DNA from: Tubulanus polymorphus | Lineage: Eukaryota; Nemertea; Palaeonemertea; Tubulaniformes; Tubulanidae | Length of the DNA stretch: 64,000 nt | Assembly: GCF_964204645.1 (NCBI RefSeq) | Contig: NC_134025.1 | Location: 28,116,001-28,180,000, forward strand | Direction: 5' to 3' | Shown: piece after piece, positions 1 through 13,600 of the stretch | How positions within the stretch are numbered: the first letter of the stretch is position 1 | Layout of the letters: each line of letters starts with the position of its first letter | The notes under the pieces: generated by a model | The model's input: the letters and a program-made list of their open reading frames with translations, nothing else | Database searches by the model: none | Told to the model about the DNA's origin: nothing | Made by a program: the position numbers and the translations under genes

Positions 1-1608
1 ACTGGTTCCCTTCAGTACACAAATAACGCACATGCACATGGTTGACGGTTTACCGTTGATAGTTTTGTTTGCAACGACTAGCTTTGGCTGTAATCGAATT
101 TCATTTAATCATTCATCCTGCATTTTGAGTATGGATTAAATAGATTCAAGGTAATTGAAATAAAAGATACTGAATTCCGTGAATTGACACAATTCTTCAT
201 CCTGATAACAAACTACCTGATTGTAGAATTATCACGCGGAATGTTGAAGTGTATGTTGCAGTCGCCATCTATACTACTGGATGCTAAATATTTATAGCCC
301 GTTGCGGTATTATATCATATCAATATGAAACAAACAATAACATCAGTGTAATATAGAATCTGTAGTAGATGTTGAAGTCCTCTTCAATGAAATATCTATT
401 GTTAGTAGGAAACAGTGAATGTATGCGGTAACAGGAATTATATCAATTCATTGTCCGGATATTGTCAACTTAGATTAACTCATTAAACTAACATTTCATC
501 ATCGGATTTTCAAATGATGTTGGATATGTTACAGTTATTCTAGCAGTCTGCTGCATGAGTGAGTATTTCTAATGAAATTGTCTCTTGATTCTAAATCTCA
601 ACAACCTCGTTTTATCTTGAAGTGAGATATGACTGTGATGATTTTCAAGGCAATGTCCGAAATAGATCAGATCAACTTCTCATGATTTAACAGATATCTG
701 TGGATTCATGTTGCGATTACTATATGGTGATGTATGTCATGAGATCCAGTTTGTTCTACTTTTCCTTGTCTAATTACTCATAGCTTTACAACTGAATCTA
801 CTTATTTTGCCTCAAGTCCCGAATATCAATGGATACGATGTGTGTCGGTGATACTTAAAAATTGATTTGTTGACAGAGAAATGAATGAGTCAGATGGTAC
901 AGATTTTGGTGTCGTATACTTTTTATTTGTCACCAAACGTCCATATGTTCCGTGGCATGAATGGAAGTTGAGGATGCTTCAGATGACTGTTGAAACGTGA
1001 TACGAGGCTGATTTTCTTGTCGTTCTAGAATAGAAAAATTATGTTGACTTAGACACGATTTCTAGGAAAGTTTTGGCTCGTTAAAGTAGAGTATGTTTTC
1101 TGTACGTTATGGTAAGTTTCTCTGGGATGTGTAATGATCCGTTTAATGTCTCTCGCTATATTTGCCGAAACAAATTTCTCACAGAAATCATGTGCCTTGA
1201 ATGAGTTTAGTACAAGTGTCTGAAGAGAGATGAAAATGTCATTGATAACCGATTAATGCATCAATTCTGTTGATTGTCTGTCTGAATATCTTCTGCTGCG
1301 GTTTCGACTCCCAGTTCTTCACGCGTCAGTGAAGAGCGGCTGTTTTTTCGGGTCTCTTGCGAAAATCGTCTGCCGCAAGAAAGAAGTCTTTAATTCCTTC
1401 AATCGAATTAGTGAAGAAATGGAAGAGTTTAAAATGCGAAGATTTATCAATCTCGACTCGATTTAGTGCAGAATGAATGGTTTAGTCTCCGTATAGTGGA
1501 GTCTGTCACTGCGACTCCCGTTTCATAAGATAAATCACCTTGTTGGATAAAGGTCTCAGTTTTCAGTTGCAGGATTTACTGTCTCGTGGTTCTATCCAAA
1601 CATTGCAT
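1..1608. other. Upstream region of tensin, no gene seen
   Basis: No coding exon could be supported here. The frame of the first tensin ATG (1609) is open back to a stop at 1531-1533 with no earlier in-frame ATG. The stretch may hold the 5' UTR and promoter of the long tensin transcript. No TATA box or CpG-rich block stands out to me. Confidence 0.4.
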
Positions 1609-4600
1609 ATGGATTGTATATGTAGCTCGGTTAAAACCACCAGTCCCTTGTCTCCGGAGCCAGTAAGTAACGACTGTCCGGTGTTTTGAATCGTTTTCCG
1701 TCGTCAGGGCTTTATTTCAATTAAAGGTTGTTCTGACATCAACAGGATATTGCGGAGATAAGGTGTTCTTCAATTTATTTTAAATCGTTTAATGGAAGAA
1801 GAAAATGTGCTAGATTTTTTTAATTCATTCGCTATTCAGCATTATTTTTTTGGTGTATTTCCAGCCTGAAGACATTGGTAAATGCCATACATTTCATTTA
1901 AGGACGTTTAAGAGATCTAGACCTTGTAACTTATGCGGAAAAACTATCGTAAATCAAGGTGTCACTTGTAGAGGTAAGTAACATAACTACACGGAATTCA
2001 TCATTCATTTTCAACTTGATATCATAGTTGTTTTATATTGTATGAAAACATACTTATCCTAGAAATACATTTTTAAAATTCTAATTTTTTTTTCTTCAAC
2101 GCTAGATAAAATTTTTTAGGGTATTTGATTTTCTGTCACCGCGTATCTAGTACGCTGGCGCTCTGGAGTCTATACCTCTCTCATTCTCATTATAACGGCG
2201 CTAAAAACAAGCGCGCGAATAATTATGGATAAAATCGATTGTTGAATTCGTGAAGAGCGCGAATGCTACCGATCGTGCTATCTAAAATTCAAGTCACATA
2301 TCAGTTGAAATATGATGTGAAGTAGGCAGTTGATGAATAGACTCAATTTCAAACCGATATCGTTTTACTATTAACTGCATGTCACATGTGCGTACGTGTG
2401 TGCCAATATTTCCAAATAATTAGCCTATATTCCCGTCGAACTAAAACAACCAAATTATCTACGCCCATTGAAATGAAATGCATGTCTTGACTTTTTGCCG
2501 GTGTCTTGCGTATACAAAAAAAGAATAACTTCTATAGCCTGAATGCCTGACCTTTCCAATTATTCATATTTATGACAGCTTAGGATCATCAGAATAGAAA
2601 AACATTCTAAACATAGCTGTCATTAATCAAATTTCACGTCACAAATCAAATTGATATCGCGTCGAAGCCCCGAGACTGATACGATCTTTCTCTCGAATGA
2701 AATTCCTCGCTAGTTCTATTAAATCTAATATTACTAAATCCGATTACGAGGTTTTTTTCGGGTCAGTTAAAATCAGATCATAAGTAGATTATATTTGACG
2801 ATATTGATCAGACTTTGATCGAAGTAGATAGCGAAACTGACTGCGCTGATGGAAGTTACAACTTGTTCTTCCGATCTCTATCTTGATTTCCGATAACTCG
2901 TGCGTATCTGTTTTGTATCTTTATTTTGAGCTCGGATAGTCAATATATAATATGGGAATATTTCATGTTTTCGAGTATAAGCTGAAGTATTAGAATTGAC
3001 AGTTTTATGGGCATTTCCTGTCAAAATCAAAATGACAACGTCTTCAATGCTTTTTGCGGCTACGTTAACATAAAACGCACATTACCACTATATATATGGG
3101 ATATGAAATGCTTCAAAGACAATATATGGCTGACAATTTTCTGAAATATGTTTTTCCTAGCGTGTCTCGATGGTATATATCATAGTATATTCGTTGTTTT
3201 TCAGTATGCAGATATATGTGTCATCAGGAATGTCAAGGACTGGTAAGTATAGATTTTTGATGTAATCTGCTTTATCGGTTAATTGTCATTCATCCGCGCT
3301 GCTGTATTTCGATCGTTGAAATATACTGATGTTTTTATAGTGATGGGGTATGTATGAGTCTCGGTATTCGTACGGTTAGCTATTAAACTGGGAAAACTGT
3401 AGTCAGAGCTTAGGTTACTATCCCGAGATTCTAGTTTCAAGACAGTCACGACTTCAGAGGTTCAGTATAAAGTATTAGTGGAAATAGTTTGATAATGTCA
3501 GGCGATATAACACTGTGTCAACCACCAGAGTCTGATGAGAGATGTGGTATTCCCAGGTTATGTTTCCAGACTATTGCTGTTATATGACAAGTTACAGATT
3601 TATGCGTATAATCTGTCTTAGTGCTTTGATCACTCGGTCAATGTTTGTAATCTCTTGATATCTCCGAAGCTTTCTTGTTTATAGAGAACTTCACATTTTG
3701 TAATTGGACAACTTTTTAGTGCATTATGATAATTCATCTGCCGTATCTAATGTTTGTACATTCGTTGTTGATAATATATGGGATCAGGATGAGCTAGGAA
3801 TCACATTTTTGGCATTATCGAGGTATTTAGATCAATTTTGTCTTAGAATCGCTTCAACAACTTAAGCGAATGTCCAGAAGATGGCGAGTCAGATTCAGAG
3901 TAATTACATGATACGTGTCCGGGTTGATTCAATCGGGTTATTACTTCAAATTCCACATATGCAGACCTGAGTATAACTACTATTTGATAGTAGTTTTTAC
4001 TCTTTAAGACATCCCAAGTACTCAAAATATCAAATTACTCTAATATTTAATACGCTTCTATTTTTTATGTCAAATTACTCTGAATATCGGGTACTCCGAT
4101 CTGCGCGACTATCTTTGAAAGTCAGACGGCTTCCTTACATAATTCAATGCTACGCCTACGTAATATTGAACCAAAACTAATATTGGCACATACCATATTT
4201 ATTATACAGTTTTGTTTTATGGCAATTATTTTATGATGTGTGTGGGCTATATCTTCAGTACTCCAGCTGGTCAGTAGTTACACCTCAGTGAGATTTACTT
4301 AACATGTTGCCCTGAGGATAACCACCTCACCGCTGGTTAACTATATAATCATGTTCTCGAAACTCTCATTTCTCATTCTGCGATCAAAGTTCATCAGTGT
4401 AAAACTGAGAAAATTGAGAAATGCTTAAATTCGTAAGGAAACCACCAAAATACGTAAGTTCTCAGATTCTACTTTTCAGATATTTTTTTGTGTCACACTA
4501 GTCCATCGATCCGACTCTTCCTACTCTCACATTAGATACAATAGAAGCATATGTCCAATGGGTACAATAATAACAGTGTGTAAAGTCATACCAGTGTCAA

Positions 4601-7600
4601 ATAGAAGGGGCGACTTCCATGTGATTCATCTCAATTGACATTTTGTTGACTTCATGGAGTCTTTGACGTCGCTGTGTGTCATTTCTGAAGATGAACTTGA
4701 CCCGATCACAGAGAGAACGCACTGGGGGCGGAAATTGAAAATCGCAATGATATCTTCGCATTCACGGCTAGAAATGAAGATATTCAGTTACAATGCCACT
4801 TCAGGGTCGTAGAAATCAGAGCCGTTCTTTTATTGCTAAATGAAAGAAATCCAAACACTGGTCGCAAGAACTTTCCGTAGCTTATCTCTAGACACTAGTG
4901 ACACGCGGTGTTAAGAATATACACTAAAGCTACATCTGTGAATGTTTTTGCAAGTTCTTTTGTCTGCAAGAGAAAAAACCCATAAGTGTCTGACATGAGT
5001 GGATGGTTGGGTATAGGGATGTGTGAATATTGTGAAGTATGATGTTGAAAGGCAGACAAATCAAAAATCATTTATGGCCCTGGTGTAGAAGCGTCAAAAT
5101 AATGATGACACATCTACTGAGAAATTAATTCAGTAATCTATTAAAGTGTGAAATTGACTTCATTAAAATTTTTTCAGTACGTTACTTCTTACATTAAATG
5201 CTTCGTTCTTGTTGCATCAGTGTACACCTTCCCCTGACTGTTACTATCTCCGGAACGCTGTATACTGATCATCGTTAACATAGCCATATAAAGCTATCTG
5301 TTCTAAAATTAGCTCATCTTCCTATCGTCGGATTTTAAGTTTTTCAATCGAAAGAAAACTTAGATTTGATTCGTCTGTATTCTGTCTTGTTCAGGTGTCC
5401 AGTTTATTAGATACTGAGAATATTTAGTAAAATGCAGATGATTTTCAGTAAAGTATTTCCATCTCATTTCTTCTGAATGTTTACAGATGGCTGGTTCAGC
5501 TTGCAATCTGGTGTTTGCTCTGCAAACCACCAACTACCAGTCACGTTTTATGAGGGAGGGGGGCTCCCTTTCTGTTTAAGCACTGCTGATAGCATACTTC
5601 ATAAAATACTAACCTGATTATTGATATTCAATTATAAAGCGAATGTTATCAGATCTGTGGTTCATTTGGTAGGTTTTGTGTTTTCAAAATCTCGATGTTG
5701 TTTTCATTTCTATTATCAAACCCCTGAAATTCATTTATTCTGGAAGTGCGATCCATTTTATAAGGTATTTTTCTGGTATCAGCTGGGCGAAATCTTGTTT
5801 TGCGAGGTAGTAATGCAGAACTGAGTTGCCGTGTGAGTTTTACCCGTAACAACAGATGATATCCGTATTACTGAAACTGGTTAATTATCAGAAAATCTAC
5901 TCTGCTCTTATTGCAGATATTTCAGCTCTTCCAGGATCTATTCTCTCTGTACACAATTACTCAGCTTACTGTTCATAGAAGTACTTTTGATAAATATAGA
6001 GAAGAGTCATTCATTATCTTATCAATTCATTAAAGATAAAAACATCATCAGATGACACGTATATTTGTAGTTGATTATTACGATTAAACTTGATCTAAAG
6101 AATGCTTGTTTCTGCTAAAGGCTAAAGGCTTTAGTGCCCCTGTTGTCAGGGTGATTTCTGATGTAATGTCTTAAAGGCTTATAAAACTACATCGAGACCA
6201 ATCACCAATCACTTTGTGGACATTTGAAGACCTTGATGTGTCTATTTACGTATGCAAAGTGAATGATCAAGTCATTTAAGTTAAACTGTACGGAACTTGT
6301 GAGCCATTTACCGATAGTAATCAGGGAACGTATTTGTCATTAGCGCGATGTTTCAGAGATATGACCACTCCTATACCTTATATTACTCAGTCGGCAGTTC
6401 TTCTTATCAAATGTACATAATAATTAATTTTTCACCAGTTCCGATTGTTTCTCAGCAGCAAGAAGTTTGATAGACTCTCGATATACCAGTCAGTAAAGAG
6501 CCGACTAGGTTTCTGATATTTTTAGCCACTAATTGTATCAATCTAAAGTTGTTTCCGCTCACCACCTACATGTTTGATCAGTAAGTGGGATGGTGATGGA
6601 ATGAGTATAAAGATTCGTATTGGTCTTGTACTTGCATTCCGATCATCCGCAGTCTGGCTCAATAGCAATTTTTGACCGGACTGATGATAAATTATCACCA
6701 TCAGCGATACTGTTTTTAATACATTAAACATTAAAAGATGTTTTACACTCTTTGTCATGGATGAACTTGTCTTTTCGGGTTGTATAAATATAGATGTTAC
6801 ACCTGTGCTAATTCTTACCAGGCAATCCATTAGGAATCTTGTTGATTATTACGTCTACTTGTGAGAGGCCGGTGTGAGAAATGTAAATATAAAACCCTCT
6901 GGAGAGAGTAAGTCAAATGTCTTAATAGCAGAAACCCCTGCTGTAAGGATCTCGGGGAGATTCATGGTTTTTATTAGAAACCAGGAGCACAAAATCTGGA
7001 TCTTGTTTAGCTTAGAAAAATAATGTTCCACTCATGTTACATCATGATTTTCATTGTAATAAAATGATATCTTTAAAATATTCTACATGTCTTGGTTTCT
7101 CGCTGTTCTGAGAGGATATGAATTTTTTTTTTGCTATGAAAACACACCTTGCGCCAAGTTGTATTACATACCAACACAGTATTCTAGGTATTCGTGTAGT
7201 TTCTGAAAGCAATTAGAACGGCTTTAGATGCAGTTTTGTTGGCGCCGATGTTCGGGGTAAGTTTGAATATTTAAACAGTCGATGTTCGTGAAATAGGATT
7301 GCTTTTGTTTTCTGGTATTTTTTACGCTCAAACTGTTGACATTTTCGATGCGAAATGATTTGCTTACATCGCGCACAGAACGTGAGAACGTCAGCAAAGC
7401 CTCATTATCAGCAATTATGACAAAATTACAAGAGGCTAATATGAAAATTGCTGTAATTCTCTTCGTTGAGTCGCTTTATCTGATAGACAAAAGTTGACCA
7501 CTAAATACTTGATGAATGATTGTGATGTTGATGTATTCCCCTTCTCGACTGGCGCTCCTGTGTTATCCTGTGACTGCTGCGATCAATTGTTAATGGAAAT

Positions 7601-10600
7601 TTTACTATTGTGGTCACGTTACTGCGGAAGAATCGCTGATTGTATATCTAATGTACTGACGGAACAGTTCATTTACAACATATATTGACTTCAATCACTC
7701 TGAGTTACGTATTTGGAATATCTGCTTTTTGCTATGGCCTGTAAGATACTTTATTGCATGGTACTTTGACAGAGATAGGTTTTTAATGTCCCGACTGTGA
7801 CATGCCTCTTGTAACATCGTTATTACTCTAGTTCGGCAAAAATGGCCTCGTTTCATGTGTTTATGTTACCTATACAAATTTGTCGCTCATAAAAAAGCTT
7901 TTGTGGCTTTTTTCTGGTGTTGGGTATGTTTGATTAAAAATCTCGCAACCTTTAGAGCATGAAACAAGTTCGATTATACGATTGTTTTTCACGACGACCA
8001 CTATCGATTACGGAGCAAACATTCGTTTCGTGAAACATTGAATATAAATGTCACGTTCAAACATTTATTATGAGAATATCTGCTGTTCTCGTCCAGGTGT
8101 GAGTTGTTTTGGTCGGTTGCTTTGGTAGCCTCATGATCCAATTCATCGCGAACTCAATGGCGGTCGCGATCTATATCAGAAATAATTTTCATTTTGTAGA
8201 GGTGCTCGGGATTGAGTGTTACACTAGATTGCCATACTCAATTATATTTGCCTATAGTTTTTAGTTACCCTCGAGCATAAGCTTTCGGCTTCATTGATCG
8301 CATTAGGATCGTGAACTTTTTGCACAATGGGTTTTAGGCCAATGGGACAAAAATACCCTTTGCAAAAAGATATAGCCGGATTTAGCATTGATTGTCCGCG
8401 TTCAAGAAGATGCTTCAAGAAATTTAAGATTTTACCTACCACGAATATCATTTCTAGCGAATGAATCTGAAATTTCAATTTCCGTCATGTCAATGATAAT
8501 TCGAAGAAGGTTTATTAGTCTCAGGCAAGATTTCTATATTAAGTATAAGACGTTGATCCCTTTGCTCACAATATTTACCCAAACTTACTGACCATAGTGA
8601 ATTATAGAGGTTTACAAATAGATAATATTTGCTTTAGACCCTTGTTCTCCCTGAATTGTTTGTCCCTATACCTGTTCTACTGCTGTCAGTTCGGTCTCTT
8701 AAATCATCATATTATCAATAAGTAATCATATTTTCACTCTTTCAACTTATCGTCATTATTCCGTGATTTTGGGAATAAGAATGATTTTCAAAGACCTTTT
8801 CAGTTCTAGTAGTTCGTCAAAAACTGCCCTCGATAAGCGCTGTTAATGACGAATTAGAGATGACCACGGGCTAGAAATGTTCACTCTTGAGACTGAAAAT
8901 CTGATAAAGACTCAGGTTACACGTCGTGGATGAAAATACAGAAATATGAAGAGTATGATCTTTCTGACGGCTGCTTCGTGCAGGAATAACATAAAAGTTT
9001 GCGATAAATAACACGATTAATTAAGACCCACATAACGAGTAAACTAGTTATCAATATATACATTCCGAAGATAGCTAACTACAGTAAACTTGTGGCAGTG
9101 GCCAGTGAATCAAAACACGTGTAGTGCTGAAAGTGCCATGAAAATGCTGCTAATAAAACAGTTCTGACTCAGTCACTTCAAGAAGGATCCCTGAACTGGA
9201 TAGTTTTCTTTACACCTGACGATTGTAATAGTTCAGTTCTTAAACTAATGGCACCTTTAAACATCGAAGAAAGATTTTCACTTTGGAACTAATGCATACT
9301 CTTTTCATGTACATTTCATGAACAAACATTGTCACCTGGCGTTGGCTTGTTTAACCACTTCAGTATCAAAATGTTGATGTCGATTGGCCATTAGGACCAT
9401 CTGGTAATCAAACGCGCGGGAGGTCAACATTTTATTCGGATCTATTCATCACAAGGAGTTGAACTTTCAACTTGTTTCAAATCTACCCGGAGCTTTACTA
9501 CTGCTGCAAGTACGGGATTTATGAGTTGATCTACAAGTAAGACAAACAGATTCTATCAGCTATCTGAGTAAAGCTTTATATCGGATAAATTGACTACGCT
9601 TCAGTTAGTGAAGAGTATTTGAATCATTGTCCCAAGCCGGTACTAGTGTCATTGACAGCATCACAGGTCTGATAGGATTGATTCTACTGACATTTATCAC
9701 CGTCGTCTGATGTTAGTTCGCGTTACTGGCGCTCTGGCTGCCGAGACCGTCAACTACTTACGACTGTCAACTGCAATCGCCTGCCAGGCATGCGAAAATT
9801 GAATTTGCAGGTCAAGCATGCGAGAGTTTGTAGGGGAAGAAATATTTCTCAGGTCATTGGATTATATAAGAGATGAGCGACGTGTTTGTCAGTTATTTAT
9901 TGACGAATGATTGGTTCAGATATCGATGAACAGGTTCAAACTGCTGCATGTACATGTTTTCTACGACCACGTGCGTTCTTGTTACCCATGTTTCTTCTCT
10001 CGGAGTCGGAATTTTATGTAGTGGAATATAAGTTCGATGCGAGTTGGGGCTGTTGAGGCGTGGTACGATGTTTATATTATATTATATGTTTCCTCGCGAA
10101 TGAAACTGATAATGAGGAATTATTTATCGTCTATTATTGATAGAAGAATACCAGTCATATTGTTCATTGTAAAAGCCGATTGGACCAGGCACATTTACTC
10201 AGAATACATCTCAGGAATAACGCACAGATGATTCAGTGTTGCTTCCTCGTGAAACTCTGCACGGGATTCGAGTGAAGTTTCGTCGTTTTTGTCGTGCGAG
10301 GAGTGAGTTATAAGTAATTTGTGGTTTTTTTCGGTTGTTATAAAGATGCCGAGCTCGATGAATCTTTGCGGTTGCGTCGGGAAACCACCGGTTGTTTCAG
10401 CACCTGTTACTGTGCCGAGTAAACCTATATTACATACTAATAATTACAATACGTCGTCGTCGTCGGTCAAAAAGTGTCAAATAAGTAAACCGGCTAATTC
10501 TGTGAAATTTGCATTCGCCGGTGAAAAGTCGTTCTATGGAGCATGTTCACCTCAGAAATATAAGGTAATGATGACGGAATATAACCATTTTCTATTGACG

Positions 10601-13600
10601 ATCGATGAATTTTGCTTTTTTTCCATTTTATTCCTTTATTCATCATTGAATCAAATTTATGTACCTCCTCGTGTTTGTTTATACCCATATGCAACCTTAG
10701 CTTTTATAAAAGATCAATTTTTTCTATCAGTAAAGTTTGTTCGAAGAGGAATCACTGCGACGACCTGCTGTTCAGCCTACTTCACAAACATGTTACTGTT
10801 ATCTTATGTTTTGACGTATTCTGTCTTTTGAAACCCTTCATGTTTTCTCTTGTTTGGGGTTATATTCCTATGTAAGAACGATAAGAAAGTGATTACGATG
10901 AAGATGTAAACAGTGTCATATCCAGTTACATTTCATTAACTATTAGTGGAAAAAACGTTGTGCAGCTAAAATAGCATGCCGGTAGATGAAATAGTCAAAA
11001 TTTGTCCCGTGACAAATGAGTCATCTTGAAAAAGATATAGTTATGGGCTTTATGAGCGCCAGACAGGTCTAGAGGACTGGTTTTGTGGTGTTATTTGGAG
11101 TGTAAAGATTCTAAATGACGCATCTAATTGTTCACGCGATAGAAAATGCACACGCTTCGATTGTGTTGCATTTTAACTGGGAATGGACCAGTGATGTTCA
11201 CAGTTATTGTCAAATAAAAGATCTAATTTGTAAACTAAACAGTTTTATGCCCACGTAGATGTGAGTTACCCGGTCAATACGCGAAGCTAGAAATAATCGA
11301 TCGAACAAACAAGAACATCACGAACACCCAGTTAAAGTTTCATGCAATTTAGACGTTATTGGTTGATTCCAAATCAACTATTTGGGATAAATCGCATAGA
11401 GCTTAACTTCCATAAGAAACCGACCAACCCTCTTAAGTTTTTGAGACTATAGATTAATAATGGTTTAATGCGTCTATCATTGTAGGTAACTCAACCTTGT
11501 GTTCCACCTACAAATTACGAATTGGTAAGTTTTATTGGTTCTTTCATTCGTTAAGCAGTAAGTGTCTATTGCCGGCAGCGTTCAATCAATTCAAATGTAT
11601 TTTGCAGCAAAGTCATGGTGGAATCAATAGTAAGCAACCCTTGCCTCAAACACAGCCTCCTCTCCATCCTCATCAGCATCATCATCAACAACAGCATCAT
11701 CATCATCATCGGTCAAACCATGTCCACGTAACTAAATCTGTAAGTACAATTACGGATTCCGGTGGTTTTATCGGAATCAGCGAAATGCCTTCGGACATGA
11801 ATATCTCAAATTCCAGTGTATTGTCATATGTGCATTGTCTATAATCATTATCACAATAGATTAATAATCAATAAAGCAATAAGTAGCGTTGAAACAGATG
11901 GTAAACTGTACACACACATATATCAGATAATAGATATATGAACTGAACTCTGATCTTAATGCGTTTTTTGTCTTCAATTTACGTACGTTTTTCAGCAACC
12001 TTTGCCGTCATCCCAACCACCTCAACCGAGCATGGCTACCAGGAAATATCATTCGACCAAGTAAGTGTTACTTCTTTCGATCGTAATTGAATGAATGTCA
12101 GTTTTCAATGAACGAATGAAAGCAGTTAGTGTTGTATATATCATCTGGATAGGAGATCGCGAACCAAGTCCGGTATTGTTTTCCAATAAACAGTAGTCGT
12201 TAAGGGGCAATACACTGTACAGTTTTGACAAAATGTATGATCATTCATCGACAATTATTCCCGGGAGGGGAGAGGAAGGGGAAGACAGCAGAAATACAGT
12301 ACAGATTGACCATTTGTTAGTAATAATACCTGTCGTATATGCGTGATATAACATGGCATCGTGTGTTATGATTTGATTAAGGTATGTTGTGAATACTTCA
12401 GTACGATGGATTAATTCGCTGATTATCCCCTGCTTGATTGATGCACGTATGATTTTTCTGTAAAACGAACACTATTTGTTATCGATTTACTGATAACGCA
12501 TGGCAAACACAACTATCGGTATATCTGCCCTATTACTGTACATCGTAAGCCAAGCGTGTATGAATTTAAAAAAAAATTCTTCATTTAGGCATTGCGGTTT
12601 GACGTTGAAGTTAAGCAAACACTTTGAAATGATTTGATCTATATTTTTCAGACGAATGGATGATGAACAATTTGAAGTAGACCTCACTTATGTGACTAAA
12701 CGCATCATAGGTAGATAAATGCTTTCTGGCAGTCTAGGTCTTATTCCACTTATTCCGGCGTACATTTCATTTTAAATCTCTCTCCACATCTATCATCAGA
12801 TACTGTGTAATATATATATCCCATGCGTATTTGTCGTACATGTCTTCAGGATTCAAATTTATTTTATCACTCTCGAGTCACTGCATCTACATAATCAATA
12901 TGTCTGATTAATTAAGCAACGTCTCGTCATTGTAGACACTGTAATGTAATTTCAGCTATGACTTTTCCTGTGTCAGAAGGTCACGAGGTCAGCTATAGGA
13001 ACAGCATGAAAGAGGTGACCGCGATGCTCAAGACCAAACACGGCACACATTATTTCATCGTTAACCTATCTGAGAATCATTTCGATTTATCCCGATCAAA
13101 CGGAAATGTACGTTAATTTTTTTTGGTAAAAGCTTGAATTTCTGCTGCTGATGATATGTGGACTTTACGGATTATGTTTTTTTGTAGCTTTCCGAGCAGG
13201 GCTGGCCAGCCACGTTAGCTCCTCCATTAGAACGACTGTGCAGTATCTGTAAATCTATAGATTCATGGTTAAACTCAGATCCTAATCATGTTATCGTGTT
13301 ACATTGTAAAGGAGGAACCAGTAGAGTGGCCGTCATTTTAGAAGCTTATATGCATTATAGTAATATTTGTGCTAGGTTTGTATCAGATTTAAAGCCGAGC
13401 TTTTGACAAACTGTGCTTGAAATCAAGTTCCAGTTTAGATTTATTTAATTTGCTTACAGCGCTGACAAAGCTCTTGACCGGTTTGCGATGAAACGATTCT
13501 ACGATGAAAAGGACGGAATGAAACATCCATCACAAAAACGGTAAGATGCATATACAATTGTAGCAAAGGGTTAGGCTTCATATTGTCAACAGCAATCATC

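Larger units (their letters stand above)
1609..11524 (+). other. TNS: Tensin exons 1-4: start and C1 zinc domain
   Basis: Exons 1609-1662, 1865-1973, 3205-3242 and 11486-11524. Exon 1 reads [18 protein letters not shown] and ends at a strong GTAAGTAA donor. The next three build a C1 fold with the full H-x12-C-x2-C-x13-C-x2-C-x4-H-x2-C-x7-C spacing, starting [11 protein letters not shown] and ending [13 protein letters not shown]. The last cysteine comes from the small 39-nt exon 11486-11524, 8.2 kb away. C1 domains bind zinc and, in some proteins, diacylglycerol or lipids; whether this one does is unknown. Vertebrate tensins also have N-terminal C1 forms. The spacing match is direct sequence evidence; exon 1 is inferred from frame, ATG and donor. 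Confidence 0.85.

Noticed and set aside
5488-5575. Possible tensin exon after GTTTACAG
   Set aside because: It reads in phase but puts the cysteine at the wrong spacing and runs to a stop without a donor; exon 11486-11524 completes the C1 domain exactly.
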